Below are positions 18,665 to 27,617 of a stretch of 64,000 nt of DNA, one piece after another; within the stretch, counting starts at the first letter, position 1; every line of letters begins with the position of its first letter. Origin of the DNA: Neptunicoccus cionae (GTDB taxonomy: Bacteria > Pseudomonadota > Alphaproteobacteria > Rhodobacterales > Rhodobacteraceae); NCBI RefSeq assembly GCF_002860325.1, contig NZ_PKOJ01000011.1:31516-95515 (forward strand). The letters run 5' to 3'. The notes under the pieces are model-generated. The model had not been told where the DNA came from and ran no database searches. It worked only from the letters and a program-made list of their open reading frames with translations. The translations under genes and the position numbers were made by a program.

Positions 18665-19615
18665 TTAGCCTTGCAGCGCCTCCCACATCTCCAGATCGCG
18701 TTGTGCGGTCCAGATGCGCGGATGCGCGATGCCACGGGCCTCGTCATAGGCACGGGCAACGTTGAAGGGCAGGCAATGCTCGTAAATGGCATAGTCCTTG
18801 AATTTCGGATCGCACACCTCGCGGCAGGCATCCCAAGCGTCTTTGAGCGAGCCGTTCCGCGCGGCAACCTGTGCAACCGGCTTGTAGGTGCTGTTGACGA
18901 AATCGCGGGTCAGCTCGATGGCTTCATCCACGGCTTCACGGCCAACCAGTGCATCCCCGCGACCCGGCGCGATGGACTGCGGATCATAGGCTTTGACGTT
19001 ATCCAGTGTCTGGCCCCAGTCATTGAAATATCCGTCGCCGCAATAACAGGCGGAGTGTTTTTCAACGATGTCACCGGTGAACATGACCTGCTCGTCCGGC
19101 ACCCAGATGACGCTGTCGCCTGCAGTGTGCGCACGGCCGATCTGTTTGATCTCTACCTTGCGGTTGCCAAGATAAACGGTCATGGAATCGCTGAAAGTTG
19201 TGGTCGGATAGGTCAGACCGGGAATGCTTTCGTGGCCTTCAAACAAGCGCGGGAAACGCTGGAATTCGGAATCCCAGTCTTCCTGACCCCGCTCCATAAC
19301 CATTCCACGGGCCACGTCAGACATAATGATCTGGTCCGCGTTGAATGCGGAAGCACCCAATACGCGCACCGCGTGATAATGGGTCAGAACAACATGGGTG
19401 ATCGGCTTGTCGGTAATCTCACGCACCTTGTCGATGACCATATTGGCTAGACGAGGTGTGGCCTGTGCCTCTACGATCATGACGGAGTCATCGCCAATAA
19501 TCACACCGGAGTTCGGATCGCCTTCTGCGGTGAACGCCCACAGATCCTTGCCTACCTCGGTAAAGCTGATCTTCTTTTCTGCCGTATCGCCTTGCGATGC
19601 GAATGCTTTAGCCAT
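18665..19615 (-). CDS. Metallo-beta-lactamase-fold hydrolase with altered metal motif
   Basis: A 316-residue MBL-fold protein. The motif that is normally HxHxDH reads THYHAVRVLG, so the Asp and third His are missing, while AHTAGDS and FTGDIVE correspond to later metal positions. An ACYCGDG segment adds two cysteines near the active-site face. The ATG at 19615 is used because MAKAFASQGD begins the conserved part and upstream codons look untranslated. It is cytoplasmic by sequence. Its placement with homogentisate genes suggests aromatic catabolism, but the substrate is unknown. Confidence 0.8.
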   Translation of the reverse strand: MAKAFASQGDTAEKKISFTEVGKDLWAFTAEGDPNSGVIIGDDSVMIVEAQATPRLANMVIDKVREITDKPITHVVLTHYHAVRVLGASAFNADQIIMSDVARGMVMERGQEDWDSEFQRFPRLFEGHESIPGLTYPTTTFSDSMTVYLGNRKVEIKQIGRAHTAGDSVIWVPDEQVMFTGDIVEKHSACYCGDGYFNDWGQTLDNVKAYDPQSIAPGRGDALVGREAVDEAIELTRDFVNSTYKPVAQVAARNGSLKDAWDACREVCDPKFKDYAIYEHCLPFNVARAYDEARGIAHPRIWTAQRDLEMWEALQG

Positions 19616-19764
19616 GTCTGTCTTCCTTGGTTGTAACGTCATTAGAATATCGGGTCCAACCGGCACAGCCGGCGGTGGAAACGGGCTTTACCCCCGTGGC
19701 CTGAACCCAGTTCTGTCCCGCATCCCCTGAACCCCGTCCGGAGCATGCGGTATTCTTCAAACGC

Positions 19765-20232
19765 CTAGAATTTAACCCCTTCACGAAGACCGTGTTTTGT
19801 CTTCTTGTCGTAGGCCACATCAAGGGCGTTATGTTTCTTCAGGATCGCATCACCGTTTACACAGTTTGCGGCCTCTATCTGTTGTGCGGCCGAAATCCCG
19901 TTCTTCCCGTGGTTCTTCTCATGGGCGAGAAGATTGGCGTACATCCGGTCGAACTTCGCCTTTACATCCGCCGGCACCTTCTTGGGTGAAGCCAGTTTCG
20001 GCATGGTGTATTTCACGTCGACCGAAACCTTACAGGAGCCGCTCCATTTCACGTACCATTCGGTGTAACCCCAATACCCTCTGGGGCCGTTTTTCTTCAT
20101 GCTGGCCTTCAGTTCCTCAACGGTATTTCCCGAAATGGAATAGTGCCTGATCCCTTCTTTGACCTTCGGACCGGCCAGTGCAGCCTGCCCGATAGCTGTA
20201 ATCAAAAAGGCCCCTACGATGATCTTGCGCAT
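19765..20232 (-). CDS. DUF922 putative secreted Zn-dependent protease
   Basis: A 155-residue protein with an N-terminal signal peptide (about 1-20, cleavage after ALA). The mature part has YSISGNTVEELKASM and a HEKNHG sequence near residue 113 that fits the HExxH zinc site of DUF922. Two cysteines could form a disulfide in the periplasm. It lies between fahA and the MBL-fold gene on the same strand, but the 149-nt gap after it and the large palindrome before it suggest its own unit. Confidence 0.82.
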   Translation of the reverse strand: MRKIIVGAFLITAIGQAALAGPKVKEGIRHYSISGNTVEELKASMKKNGPRGYWGYTEWYVKWSGSCKVSVDVKYTMPKLASPKKVPADVKAKFDRMYANLLAHEKNHGKNGISAAQQIEAANCVNGDAILKKHNALDVAYDKKTKHGLREGVKF

Positions 20233-20251
20233 TAAACTCTCTCCCTTTGTT

Positions 20252-20289
20252 TATGCTGGTGTCAGGGCTTAAGCCCCAACGCCAGCATA
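20252..20289. repeat. Long intergenic palindrome between fahA and the DUF922 gene
   Basis: Outer arms TATGCTGG / CCAGCATA enclose an inner perfect 12-bp palindrome GGGCTTAAGCCC. No T-run follows on either strand, so it may be an mRNA-processing or protein-binding site rather than a terminator. Confidence 0.5.
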
Positions 20290-20360
20290 TCCTAAACGGA
20301 TCATGCCCGTTGTCAGAAGGCATATTTTACAGCGCATCGGAACGGGGCCACTCTCTGGCG

Positions 20361-21632
20361 TCAGGGGAACTTGACCGCTGGCAGAACGGTGCCAGCGCAT
20401 TCGCCGAAGCCGATCGTGAACCCGTCACCCTTGGCCGCACCGCGCAGGGTGACTGTGTCACCGTCTTCAAGGAATGTACGAGTCTCGCCACTGTCGAGCG
20501 TGATCGGATCAGCGCCCGCCCACGTAATTTCCAGCAACGCACCGCGCTGGTGTTTTTCCACACCTGAAATCGTACCGGACCCCAGCAAGTCGCCTGCACC
20601 CATCTCACAGCCGCCGCTGGCATGATGGGCCAGTTGCTGCGCCGAGGAGTAATACATCTCGTTGTAATTGGTGCGCGAGATTACAGTCTCTTCCTTGTTC
20701 TCAGGGGCAAGGGCCACTTCCAGATCGATGTTGTACAGCATCGGGCCGGGCTCTTGCAGGTAAGGCAGCAGCTCGAATTCGCGCTCCGGTGTGTTGCAGC
20801 GGAACGGCTCCAGCGCCTCTTTGGTCACAACCCAAGGGCTGATCGTGGTGGCGAAAACCTTGGCCTGAAACGGGCCGAGCGGCTGGTATTCCCACGCCTG
20901 AATGTCCCGTGCGGACCAGTCGTTAAGCAGCACATAGCCAAAGATCATCTCGTCGGCTTCGGCCACGCTGACAGGCTGGCCCATCTTGTTGCCAGAACCA
21001 ACAACCGCGCCCATTTCCAATTCGATATCAAGACGTTTACAAGGGCCAAAAGAAGGAACCGTGTCATTCGGGCCTTTCAACTGGCCGTTCGGACGGTGGA
21101 AGTCGGTGCCTGACACAACCACAGTGCTGGCACGACCGTTATAGCCGATCGGGATGTGCAGCCAGTTCGGCGGCAGTGCATTTTCCTTGCCACGGAACAT
21201 CTCGCCCACGTTCTGGGCGTGATTGCGGCCTGCATAAAAGTCTGTGTATTCGCCAACGACGAAGGGCATGCCCATTTCTACATCGCTTTGGGCGATCATG
21301 GCCGCGTTGCGCAGGTCTTCGTTGCCCGACAGCGCATCGTCACCGCCTTCGGCCAGAAGCTCCGTCAGGCGCGCCCGCACGGATTTCCAAGCGTCAGAAC
21401 CAAGATCCATGAATTCATTCAGGAACGGCACGTCAAACACAGGGTCTTCACCACCTGCATTGATCACGCCTTCGTCTTCCAGAACGCCCAGATCAACGAT
21501 CATGTCGCCAATGGCCACACAGGGGCTGCCGACACCGTCTTCATCCAGATAAACGCCATAAGGCAGGTTGTTCAGGGGAAACTGGCTCTCGGCAGAGTTC
21601 GCAGACTCTACCCAACTTTTCTTCAAACCCAA
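20361..21632 (-). CDS. fahA: Fumarylacetoacetase
   Basis: Hydrolyses 4-fumarylacetoacetate to fumarate and acetoacetate, the last step of homogentisate breakdown. The 423 residues match the family. Visible are the N-terminal FAH domain (NLPYGVYL), the active-site region MPFVVGEYTDFYAGRNHAQN, and metal-binding segments DIELEMGAVVG, FGYVLLNDWSARDIQAWEY and GTISGVEK. It follows hmgA on the same strand with a small open frame between them. Confidence 0.96.
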   Translation of the reverse strand: MGLKKSWVESANSAESQFPLNNLPYGVYLDEDGVGSPCVAIGDMIVDLGVLEDEGVINAGGEDPVFDVPFLNEFMDLGSDAWKSVRARLTELLAEGGDDALSGNEDLRNAAMIAQSDVEMGMPFVVGEYTDFYAGRNHAQNVGEMFRGKENALPPNWLHIPIGYNGRASTVVVSGTDFHRPNGQLKGPNDTVPSFGPCKRLDIELEMGAVVGSGNKMGQPVSVAEADEMIFGYVLLNDWSARDIQAWEYQPLGPFQAKVFATTISPWVVTKEALEPFRCNTPEREFELLPYLQEPGPMLYNIDLEVALAPENKEETVISRTNYNEMYYSSAQQLAHHASGGCEMGAGDLLGSGTISGVEKHQRGALLEITWAGADPITLDSGETRTFLEDGDTVTLRGAAKGDGFTIGFGECAGTVLPAVKFP

Positions 21633-21674
21633 GGTTCTATTCCTTCCATTTTGCAGCCCGAAAGGGCCGCGTGT

Positions 21675-21821
21675 TCAGTCTTGCGAGGCGGCATCCTTAC
21701 CGGAGCCGCCCTTCGCATCGTTTCTTGATCGCTGCTGCATCCATCCGATACACCAGACAACCCCCGCAACAAGGCACAACAGACCGGCGGCACCGATCAG
21801 ACCCTGTAGATGCAGGCTCAA
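21675..21821 (-). CDS. Candidate small single-pass membrane protein between hmgA and fahA
   Basis: A 48-codon frame starting with TTG whose bases overlap the hmgA stop (TTGA). It encodes one hydrophobic helix (about residues 8-28, with three tryptophan/cysteine positions at its end) and a charged Gly/Lys/Asp tail ending GKDAASQD. Coupled start, hydrophobic helix and basic flank favour a real small protein; the lack of a recognised homologue and the TTG start are against it. Confidence 0.45.
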   Translation of the reverse strand: MSLHLQGLIGAAGLLCLVAGVVWCIGWMQQRSRNDAKGGSGKDAASQD

Positions 21822-23182
21822 TCCTTCAGGCCGGGCGTGCCGTCAAACTTCTTCTCCAGCCCGTCCCAGCAGTCCACGTAATCATCCTGCAACGGCGCTT
21901 CGTCAGCGGCAAAGCGGGTCAGTTGCTGCGGGAAGCGGGTTTCAAACATGAACGACATGGTGTTCGTCAGCTTGACCGGATCCCAGCTCTCCTTGGTGGC
22001 ATGCTCGAACGCGTTGTTGTCCGGCCCGTGGGGCAGCATGCAGTTATGTAGACTGATCCCGCCCGGGATAAACCCTTTGGGTTTCGCATCATAGACACCG
22101 TAAACATTGCCCATCAGTTCGGACATGATGTTCTTGTGATACCACGGCGGGCGGAAGGTGTTCTCATTCGCCAGCCAGCGTTCGGGGAAGATCACGAAGT
22201 CGATATTCGCGGTGCCTTCTTCAGCGGTGGGCGCGGTTAGCACGGTAAAGATAGACGGATCGGGGTGATCAAAGCTGATCGAACCGATGGTCGCATAGGT
22301 GCGCAGATCGTATTTGTAAGGCGCATAGTTGCCGTGCCATGCCACCACATCCAGCGGCGAGTGGTCGATTTCGCAAGTGTGGAACTGGCCGCACCATTTT
22401 ACGGTCACGCGGCAAGGGGTTTCCTTTTCCTCGAACGCAGCAACCGGTGTTTTGAAGTCCCGCGGGTTGGCAAGGCAGTTCGCCCCGATCGGACCGCGGT
22501 TCGGCAGGGTGAATTTCGCGCCGTAGTTTTCACAAACAAAGCCGCGCGCCTGACCGTCCGGCAGCGTCACCTTGAACAGCATACCCCGTGGCAGCACACA
22601 GATTTCCAGAGGTTCCAGATCAATGATGCCAAACTCGGTAAAAATCTTCAGACGTCCGTCCTGCGGTACCACCAGAAGCTCGGAATCAGCGGAATAGAAA
22701 TAATCATCCTCCATATCCGTATTGGCCAGATAAACATGGCTCGCCATGCCGACCTGCGTACCCACATCCCCTGCGGTGGTCATCGTTCGCATACCGGTGA
22801 CGAAGGTCAGTTTCTCATCGTTGAACGGCACCGGATCCCAACGGTACTGACCCAAGGAGATAACATCCTCAATCACATGAGGTGCGGTCTTCCAGTAAGG
22901 CATATCTACCTTGTTGAACCGGCTGACGTGCTTCACGCTCGGGCGGATACGATACATCCAGGACCGTTCCAGCGTCGCATGGGGCGCTGTGAAGGGAGAG
23001 CCGCTGAGCTGTTCTGCATAAAGACCGTATTCAACCCGCTGCGGGCTGTTTCGCCCGACGGGCAGCGCACCGGGCAGGGCCTCGGTTTCAAAATCATTGC
23101 CAAAGCCGGGCATATAGCCTTCGGTCACACCGATATTCGATGCGGCCTGAACGAAACCCTTCGGCTGTGTCTGCTTGTTCAT
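21818..23182 (-). CDS. hmgA: Homogentisate 1,2-dioxygenase
   Basis: Fe(II) enzyme that opens the ring of homogentisate to maleylacetoacetate. The 454 residues fit the family. Seen are [18 protein letters not shown] at the N-terminus, the catalytic-base area [15 protein letters not shown], and the iron region [16 protein letters not shown] with later [12 protein letters not shown]. It is the first gene of the minus-strand catabolic run and has a near-consensus promoter with an embedded operator just upstream (23217-23246). Confidence 0.97.
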   Translation of the reverse strand: MNKQTQPKGFVQAASNIGVTEGYMPGFGNDFETEALPGALPVGRNSPQRVEYGLYAEQLSGSPFTAPHATLERSWMYRIRPSVKHVSRFNKVDMPYWKTAPHVIEDVISLGQYRWDPVPFNDEKLTFVTGMRTMTTAGDVGTQVGMASHVYLANTDMEDDYFYSADSELLVVPQDGRLKIFTEFGIIDLEPLEICVLPRGMLFKVTLPDGQARGFVCENYGAKFTLPNRGPIGANCLANPRDFKTPVAAFEEKETPCRVTVKWCGQFHTCEIDHSPLDVVAWHGNYAPYKYDLRTYATIGSISFDHPDPSIFTVLTAPTAEEGTANIDFVIFPERWLANENTFRPPWYHKNIMSELMGNVYGVYDAKPKGFIPGGISLHNCMLPHGPDNNAFEHATKESWDPVKLTNTMSFMFETRFPQQLTRFAADEAPLQDDYVDCWDGLEKKFDGTPGLKD

Positions 23183-23216
23183 ATCAACTCTCCCATGGGC
23201 GGATTCGATTGGTCAC

Positions 23217-23246
23217 ATTATATCGTTGCAAATGCAACGATGTCAA
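23217..23246 (-). promoter_or_regulatory. hmgA promoter with embedded MarR-type operator
   Basis: Read on the minus strand: -35 TTGACA (23241-23246), 18-bp spacer, -10 TATAAT (23217-23222), both perfect. The spacer is almost filled by a perfect inverted repeat ATCGTTGCA-AA-TGCAACGAT at 23222-23241. A repressor bound here would block RNA polymerase. The sequence ATATCGTTGCAA also occurs, inverted, in front of the marR gene. Confidence 0.85.
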
Positions 23247-23896
23247 TTCCCGAGTTGCCCCTTCCGCCCTTCGGCCCCTGAAACTTCCAGAACGAGCCAG
23301 TCCCACGTGACCCCCGCCGCGATATTCTGCGGTTGGACTGACGCCACCTTTTTATGACACGTCACAGAAAGCCCGATATCACGGGCCTGCCCCAGCAGCC
23401 GCCCCGCCTCTCCGCCATAGCTTGGCCGTCCCGCCGGCGCCGGACCGTTACGTACCGAGATCACCAGTCTTGCCACAGGGGCTGCAAGGGAACACAACGT
23501 GCGAAGGGCAGTTTCCCGCTCTGCCAGCTTCAGGTGGTGCCAGACTCCGTTCAGGATCAATACGTCATAGAGACCACCGGCCTGCCGCAGTTCTGTGAGG
23601 TCGGGCAGTTGATCCGCACTCCACGTCAGATCAAGGCCACGGTGCAACGACTGCCCAGCGCTGCGGAACGCCGCCACAGGCTCAACCGCCGTCACGATAT
23701 GCCCCGCCCGCGCGAGCCATGCAGCATCCCGACCGGTCCCTGCCGCCACATCAAGCACGCGGCAGGGTCGGACGGGGAGAAAATCCAGTACCGGCGCAAA
23801 GACCTGCAAGGGATCAAGCGCTTCGAACCGGTCAATCAGATCTTCCGCATCGCGCGCATAACCTGCCAGAACCTCTGTCTCCCTATTATCGGTCAA
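23243..23896 (-). CDS. Class I SAM-dependent methyltransferase
   Basis: A 217-residue methyltransferase with motif I RVLDVAAGTGRDAAWLARAG and a post-I VTAVEPV. The TTG at 23896 is preferred: AGAGGGGGAT lies 6 nt before it and it gives MTDNRETEVLAGYARD; upstream ATGs at 23935/23941 would overlap the marR control region. The 3' end reaches into the hmgA -35 box, so the two are packed tightly. The substrate is unknown. Confidence 0.8.
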   Translation of the reverse strand: MTDNRETEVLAGYARDAEDLIDRFEALDPLQVFAPVLDFLPVRPCRVLDVAAGTGRDAAWLARAGHIVTAVEPVAAFRSAGQSLHRGLDLTWSADQLPDLTELRQAGGLYDVLILNGVWHHLKLAERETALRTLCSLAAPVARLVISVRNGPAPAGRPSYGGEAGRLLGQARDIGLSVTCHKKVASVQPQNIAAGVTWDWLVLEVSGAEGRKGQLGN

Positions 23897-23909
23897 ACCG
23901 ATCCCCCTC

Positions 23910-23958
23910 TTGATCCCGTTGCGCCCACATCGCATACTCATATCACTTGCAACGATAT
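23910..23958 (+). promoter_or_regulatory. marR promoter and autoregulatory operator candidate
   Basis: Candidate -35 TTGATC (23910-23915), 17-bp spacer, -10 CATACT (23933-23938), with TTGCAACGATAT at 23947-23958 over the expected start of transcription. That 12-mer is the inverse of ATATCGTTGCAA in the hmgA operator; the other arm (ATATCACTTGCA) is imperfect. This fits weaker self-repression by the MarR protein. Confidence 0.6.
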
Positions 23959-23971
23959 CAGGCGACCGGAT

Positions 23972-24400
23972 TTGTCCCAATTCTCTCTCGACGATTTTCT
24001 GCCCTATCAACTTGCCGTAGTCTCTGCGCGGGTCAGTCGCGAGTTCTCGCAGATTTATGCGGAACATTTCGACATGTCTGTTCCGGAATGGCGGGTGCTG
24101 GTGCATCTACATAATGCGGGCCCCGTTTCGATACGCGAAATTCAGGCGCGCGTTGATATGGATAAATCCAAAGTCTCCCGCGCGGCTTCACGGTTGGAGA
24201 AAGCGGGATTCCTGACCAAGGAAACCAACGCCGACGACCGCCGCCTTCTGAAACTCGGCCTGACCGAACAAGGCTATGCGCGAATGGAACAAATCATCCC
24301 GCTCGCCAACAAATTCGAGCAGGAACTGCTGGAACGGATGGGCGCAGATACAGACGGTTTCCGCGAAACCCTTCTCAAACTTCTGAAAGACAACACATGA
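23972..24400 (+). CDS. MarR family transcriptional regulator of the homogentisate locus
   Basis: A 142-residue winged-helix regulator. The segment VPEWRVLVHLHNAGPVSIRE, the recognition helix DKSKVSRAASRLEKAGFL and the wing DDRRLLKLGLTEQG are typical. The TTG at 23972 gives MSQFSLDDFLPYQL, a usual MarR N-terminus; no better start lies in frame. It overlaps maiA by 4 nt and is transcribed away from the hmgA group, so it probably represses both, with homogentisate or a breakdown product as inducer (inference). Confidence 0.88.
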   Translation: MSQFSLDDFLPYQLAVVSARVSREFSQIYAEHFDMSVPEWRVLVHLHNAGPVSIREIQARVDMDKSKVSRAASRLEKAGFLTKETNADDRRLLKLGLTEQGYARMEQIIPLANKFEQELLERMGADTDGFRETLLKLLKDNT

Positions 24401-25023
24401 CCACGACCCTTTACGATTACTGGCGGTCCTCTGCTGCATACCGCCTGCGCATTGCCTTTGGTATCGCAGGTATCGGCTATGAAGCCGTGCCGGTGGACCT
24501 GCTGACCGGTGCGCACCAAAGTGCCGAAAATCTGGCCCGCAATCCGCAAGGGCTGGTGCCAACTGTTGAAATCGACGGCCATACGCTGACCCAGTCTCTG
24601 GCCATCATCGAATATCTTGGTGATGCGGGGCATTACAACTTCCTGCCCGAAGGCGCATTGGAGAAGGCCCGCGTCCGCGCGTTGTCCTACGCAATCGCCA
24701 TGGAAATTCATCCTGTGTGCAACCTCTCGGTTGCCAAATTCGCTGCTACGAACTCCGGCGGCGAAATCACGATGGAAAGCTGGATGCGCCAGTTCATTCC
24801 AAAAGGGCTGAAAGGGTTCGAGGACATGCTGCAAGGGGACGGCACATATTGCTTTGGCGACAATGTGACACTCGCTGATCTTTGCCTCGTGCCGCAAATC
24901 TACAACGCAAACCGCTGGGGTGTGGACCTGTCGCCCTTCCCCAAAACCCGCGCCGCCTTTGCCGCGCTAGAGAAACTGGATGCAGTGCAAGCGGCCCACC
25001 CGGACAACTGGCAGCCGGAATAA
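24397..25023 (+). CDS. maiA: Maleylacetoacetate isomerase (zeta-class GST)
   Basis: Glutathione-dependent isomerase converting 4-maleylacetoacetate to fumarylacetoacetate, linking hmgA and fahA. The 208 residues carry the zeta-class SSAAYRLRIAFG motif near residue 12 (catalytic Ser), NPQGLVPTVEIDG and TQSLAIIEYL, then a helical C-terminal domain with NVTLADLCLVPQIYNA. It is co-transcribed with marR (4-nt overlap). Confidence 0.95.
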   Translation: MTTTLYDYWRSSAAYRLRIAFGIAGIGYEAVPVDLLTGAHQSAENLARNPQGLVPTVEIDGHTLTQSLAIIEYLGDAGHYNFLPEGALEKARVRALSYAIAMEIHPVCNLSVAKFAATNSGGEITMESWMRQFIPKGLKGFEDMLQGDGTYCFGDNVTLADLCLVPQIYNANRWGVDLSPFPKTRAAFAALEKLDAVQAAHPDNWQPE

Positions 25024-25051
25024 ATCAAAGCGCGAAATTTGGATACTTGAA

Positions 25052-25093
25052 CCAAAAAGAGCCGGTTGGCCCTGCGCTTCAGGCTCTTTTTGG
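25052..25093. terminator. Bidirectional terminator between maiA and the SDR gene
   Basis: Perfect 12-base arms CCAAAAAGAGCC (25052-25063) and GGCTCTTTTTGG (25082-25093) with an 18-base loop; A- and T-runs lie within the arms. It separates two convergent genes. Confidence 0.75.
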
Positions 25094-25135
25094 GGAAAAT
25101 ATCCAAAAAAACTCCGCCTGCGCCACGGATGGCAA

Positions 25136-25867
25136 TCAGACGTGTTGTCCGCCGTTCACTTCGATCTCTGTCCCCGAAACATAGGCGCTTGGCGCGGTGC
25201 AGAGGAAGTAGATCACATCTGCGACTTCCGAAGGCTGCCCGAGGCGGCGCATGGGCAGTTTTTCAACGATTTTTTCCGTGCCCGGTGACAGGATGCTGGT
25301 TTCCACCTCACCCGGAGCAATCGCATTGACCCGCACGCCGAGCGGTCCGAAATCATGGGCCATTTCCCGCGTCAGCGCCGCCAGCGCTGCCTTGGAGGTG
25401 GCATAGGCGGCCCCCGCAAAGGGATGCACCCGCGCCCCTGCGATAGAGGTCACATTCACCACCGAACCTTTCGCTGCGGCCAGTTCCTTTTGCAACCCGC
25501 GCGCCAGCACCACCGGCGCGAAGAAATTCACGTGAAACACATGCCCCCAGGTGCGAAGGTCGGTGTCGATGGTGCTCAACCGCTCCCCTTCCGGTCCTTT
25601 CGGCGAAATTCCCGCGTTATTCACCAGCGCATCGAGTTTCCCCGATGGCAGACGCTTGCGCACGCGCTCTACCGCTTCGATAGTGCTTTCGGGATTGGCG
25701 AGGTCAACCTGAATGTGGTTTTCCTCTCCCCCCGGCCAAGGGCAGTGTTCGGAAAACGGATGGCGCGAACAGGTCAGCACACGCCAGCCTTCGGCGCTGA
25801 ATTTCTTGACCGTTGCATGGCCTATTCCGCGACTTGCACCGGTCAACAGCAGGTTTTTGCGTTCCAT
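25136..25867 (-). CDS. Short-chain dehydrogenase/reductase
   Basis: A 243-residue classical SDR. The NAD(P) site is [10 protein letters not shown] near residue 10, NNAGIS near 85, and the catalytic set is Ser (NVTSIAG), Tyr and Lys (YATSKAA). Arg after the glycine motif region hints at NADP preference. The ATG at 25867 is chosen for its spacing from AAGGA. Substrate unknown. Confidence 0.9.
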   Translation of the reverse strand: MERKNLLLTGASRGIGHATVKKFSAEGWRVLTCSRHPFSEHCPWPGGEENHIQVDLANPESTIEAVERVRKRLPSGKLDALVNNAGISPKGPEGERLSTIDTDLRTWGHVFHVNFFAPVVLARGLQKELAAAKGSVVNVTSIAGARVHPFAGAAYATSKAALAALTREMAHDFGPLGVRVNAIAPGEVETSILSPGTEKIVEKLPMRRLGQPSEVADVIYFLCTAPSAYVSGTEIEVNGGQHV

Positions 25868-25959
25868 TTCCACATCCTTGTGACTTTGTCGGGACGGTAT
25901 CCCCTTGGCGCGTGGGGCGCAAAGGGTTAAATCAAATCAGACACTACATAGAGGCCCCC

Positions 25960-26823
25960 ATGGAGAAATCAAAAGCCGTGAAGCGAGACAGTATCACCAC
26001 CGCGAAAATCCTGTCCGACGCCCTGCCCCATATGCAGCGCCATGACGGCTCTATTATCGTTATCAAACTGGGCGGCCATGCCATGTCCTCGCCCGAGGCT
26101 ATGGCCTCTTTCGCCCGTGACGTGGTTCTGATGCGCCAGTGTAACGTCAATCCGGTGATCGTGCATGGCGGCGGGCCAATGATCAACGAGATGCTGAAGA
26201 AGCTCGACATCCCGTCGGAATTCGTCAACGGCAAGCGGGTCAGCGATGCGGCCACAGTGGAAGTCGTTGAAATGGTTCTTTCGGGCAAGGTCAACAAATC
26301 CATCGTTCAGGCGATCAACGGACAGGGTGGACGTGCCGTCGGGATTTCCGGCAAGGATGCCAACCTGATGGTCTGCACACAGGCCGAGGGCGGCCTCGGG
26401 CTGGTTGGCGACCCGCAAACCGTGGATGCGCGGGTTGTGCGGTCCCTGATTAATGACGGGATGATTCCGGTCATCGCGCCCCTTGGTGCGGGCGCAAACG
26501 GCGAAACCTTTAATGTGAACGGCGACACCGCCGCCGGAGCCATCGCTGCCGGTCTGAAAGCGGACCGTCTGCTGCTGCTGACTGATGTTGAAGGCGTGAA
26601 AGACGCTGACGGCGACGTAATCACCAGCCTGAGCGCCGAGCACGTCGAGAAACTGACCCGCGAAGGGGTGATCGCCGGGGGCATGATTCCCAAAACCCAA
26701 ACCGCGCTTGATGCGGTGCGTGGCGGGGTGAAGGCGGTTGTCATCATGAACGGGCAACAGGAAAACGCCTGTCTGCTGGAGCTGTTCACCACTTATGGTG
26801 CCGGTTCGATGATCCGCGCTTGA
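25960..26823 (+). CDS. argB: Acetylglutamate kinase
   Basis: Second enzyme of arginine synthesis; phosphorylates N-acetylglutamate. The 287 residues show [33 protein letters not shown] and the C-terminal [14 protein letters not shown]. The ATG at 25960 begins [11 protein letters not shown]; the upstream extension lies over the SDR promoter. It starts a run of four overlapping genes. Confidence 0.97.
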   Translation: MEKSKAVKRDSITTAKILSDALPHMQRHDGSIIVIKLGGHAMSSPEAMASFARDVVLMRQCNVNPVIVHGGGPMINEMLKKLDIPSEFVNGKRVSDAATVEVVEMVLSGKVNKSIVQAINGQGGRAVGISGKDANLMVCTQAEGGLGLVGDPQTVDARVVRSLINDGMIPVIAPLGAGANGETFNVNGDTAAGAIAAGLKADRLLLLTDVEGVKDADGDVITSLSAEHVEKLTREGVIAGGMIPKTQTALDAVRGGVKAVVIMNGQQENACLLELFTTYGAGSMIRA

Positions 26824-27617
26824 TGGAGGGCGAAGCGGGCATACGCCTTTCGGTCTTTATCGGCCTCTTCGTACTTCTGGCACTGGCCGAACATCTGCTG
26901 CCCCGCCGCAAGCTGCGGGTGCGCAAATCAAGGCGTTGGGTGACGAATTGGGCGATTGTTCTGATTGACACGGCCACACTGCGCCTGCTTGCCTTTGCGG
27001 TGCCTGCCCTTGCAGTGGGCGCTGCCTTTGACGCTGCACAACGGGGTTATGGACTGTTCAACCAGACGGACTGGCCGTTTTGGGTAGAGTTTCTTGCTGG
27101 TCTGCTGATCCTTGATTTCCTGATCTGGGCGCAGCATCTGATCACCCACAAGGTGCCTCTGTTGTGGCGGCTGCACAGTGTCCACCATGCGGACAGGGAT
27201 TTTGACGTGACCACGGCGATCCGCTTTCATCCTGTCGAAATCGCCCTGTCGATGCTGCTGAAAATCGGCGCGGTCTACCTGTTCGGCCCTGCGGCAGTGA
27301 CGGTCATCGTCTTTGAAATCCTGCTCAATGGATGTGCGATGTTCAATCACTCCAACCTGAAACTGCCCCGCCGCGTTGACGCCGTGCTGCGCCTGTTTCT
27401 GGTCACGCCGGACATGCACCGCGTGCATCATTCCGACAAGCGCTCCGAGCATGACAGCAACTACGGGTTTTCCATATCGCTTTGGGACCGTTTGTTCCGC
27501 ACTTATATTCCGCAACCAGAAGCGGGGCATGAGGAAATGACGATCGGGTTGCAGTGGCAGGACGACAGACCAACGCGGCTCGGGTGGTCACTAAGCCTGC
27601 CGTTCCGCCGCAAATGA
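26823..27617 (+). CDS. Sterol desaturase/fatty acid hydroxylase family protein
   Basis: A 264-residue membrane di-iron enzyme. Histidine motifs HLITHK, LHSVHHAD, NHSNLKLP and MHRVHHSD are all visible among about four hydrophobic segments. Bacterial members hydroxylate or desaturate lipids or carotenoids; the substrate is unknown. Its ATG overlaps the argB stop by one base. Confidence 0.9.
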   Translation: MEGEAGIRLSVFIGLFVLLALAEHLLPRRKLRVRKSRRWVTNWAIVLIDTATLRLLAFAVPALAVGAAFDAAQRGYGLFNQTDWPFWVEFLAGLLILDFLIWAQHLITHKVPLLWRLHSVHHADRDFDVTTAIRFHPVEIALSMLLKIGAVYLFGPAAVTVIVFEILLNGCAMFNHSNLKLPRRVDAVLRLFLVTPDMHRVHHSDKRSEHDSNYGFSISLWDRLFRTYIPQPEAGHEEMTIGLQWQDDRPTRLGWSLSLPFRRK

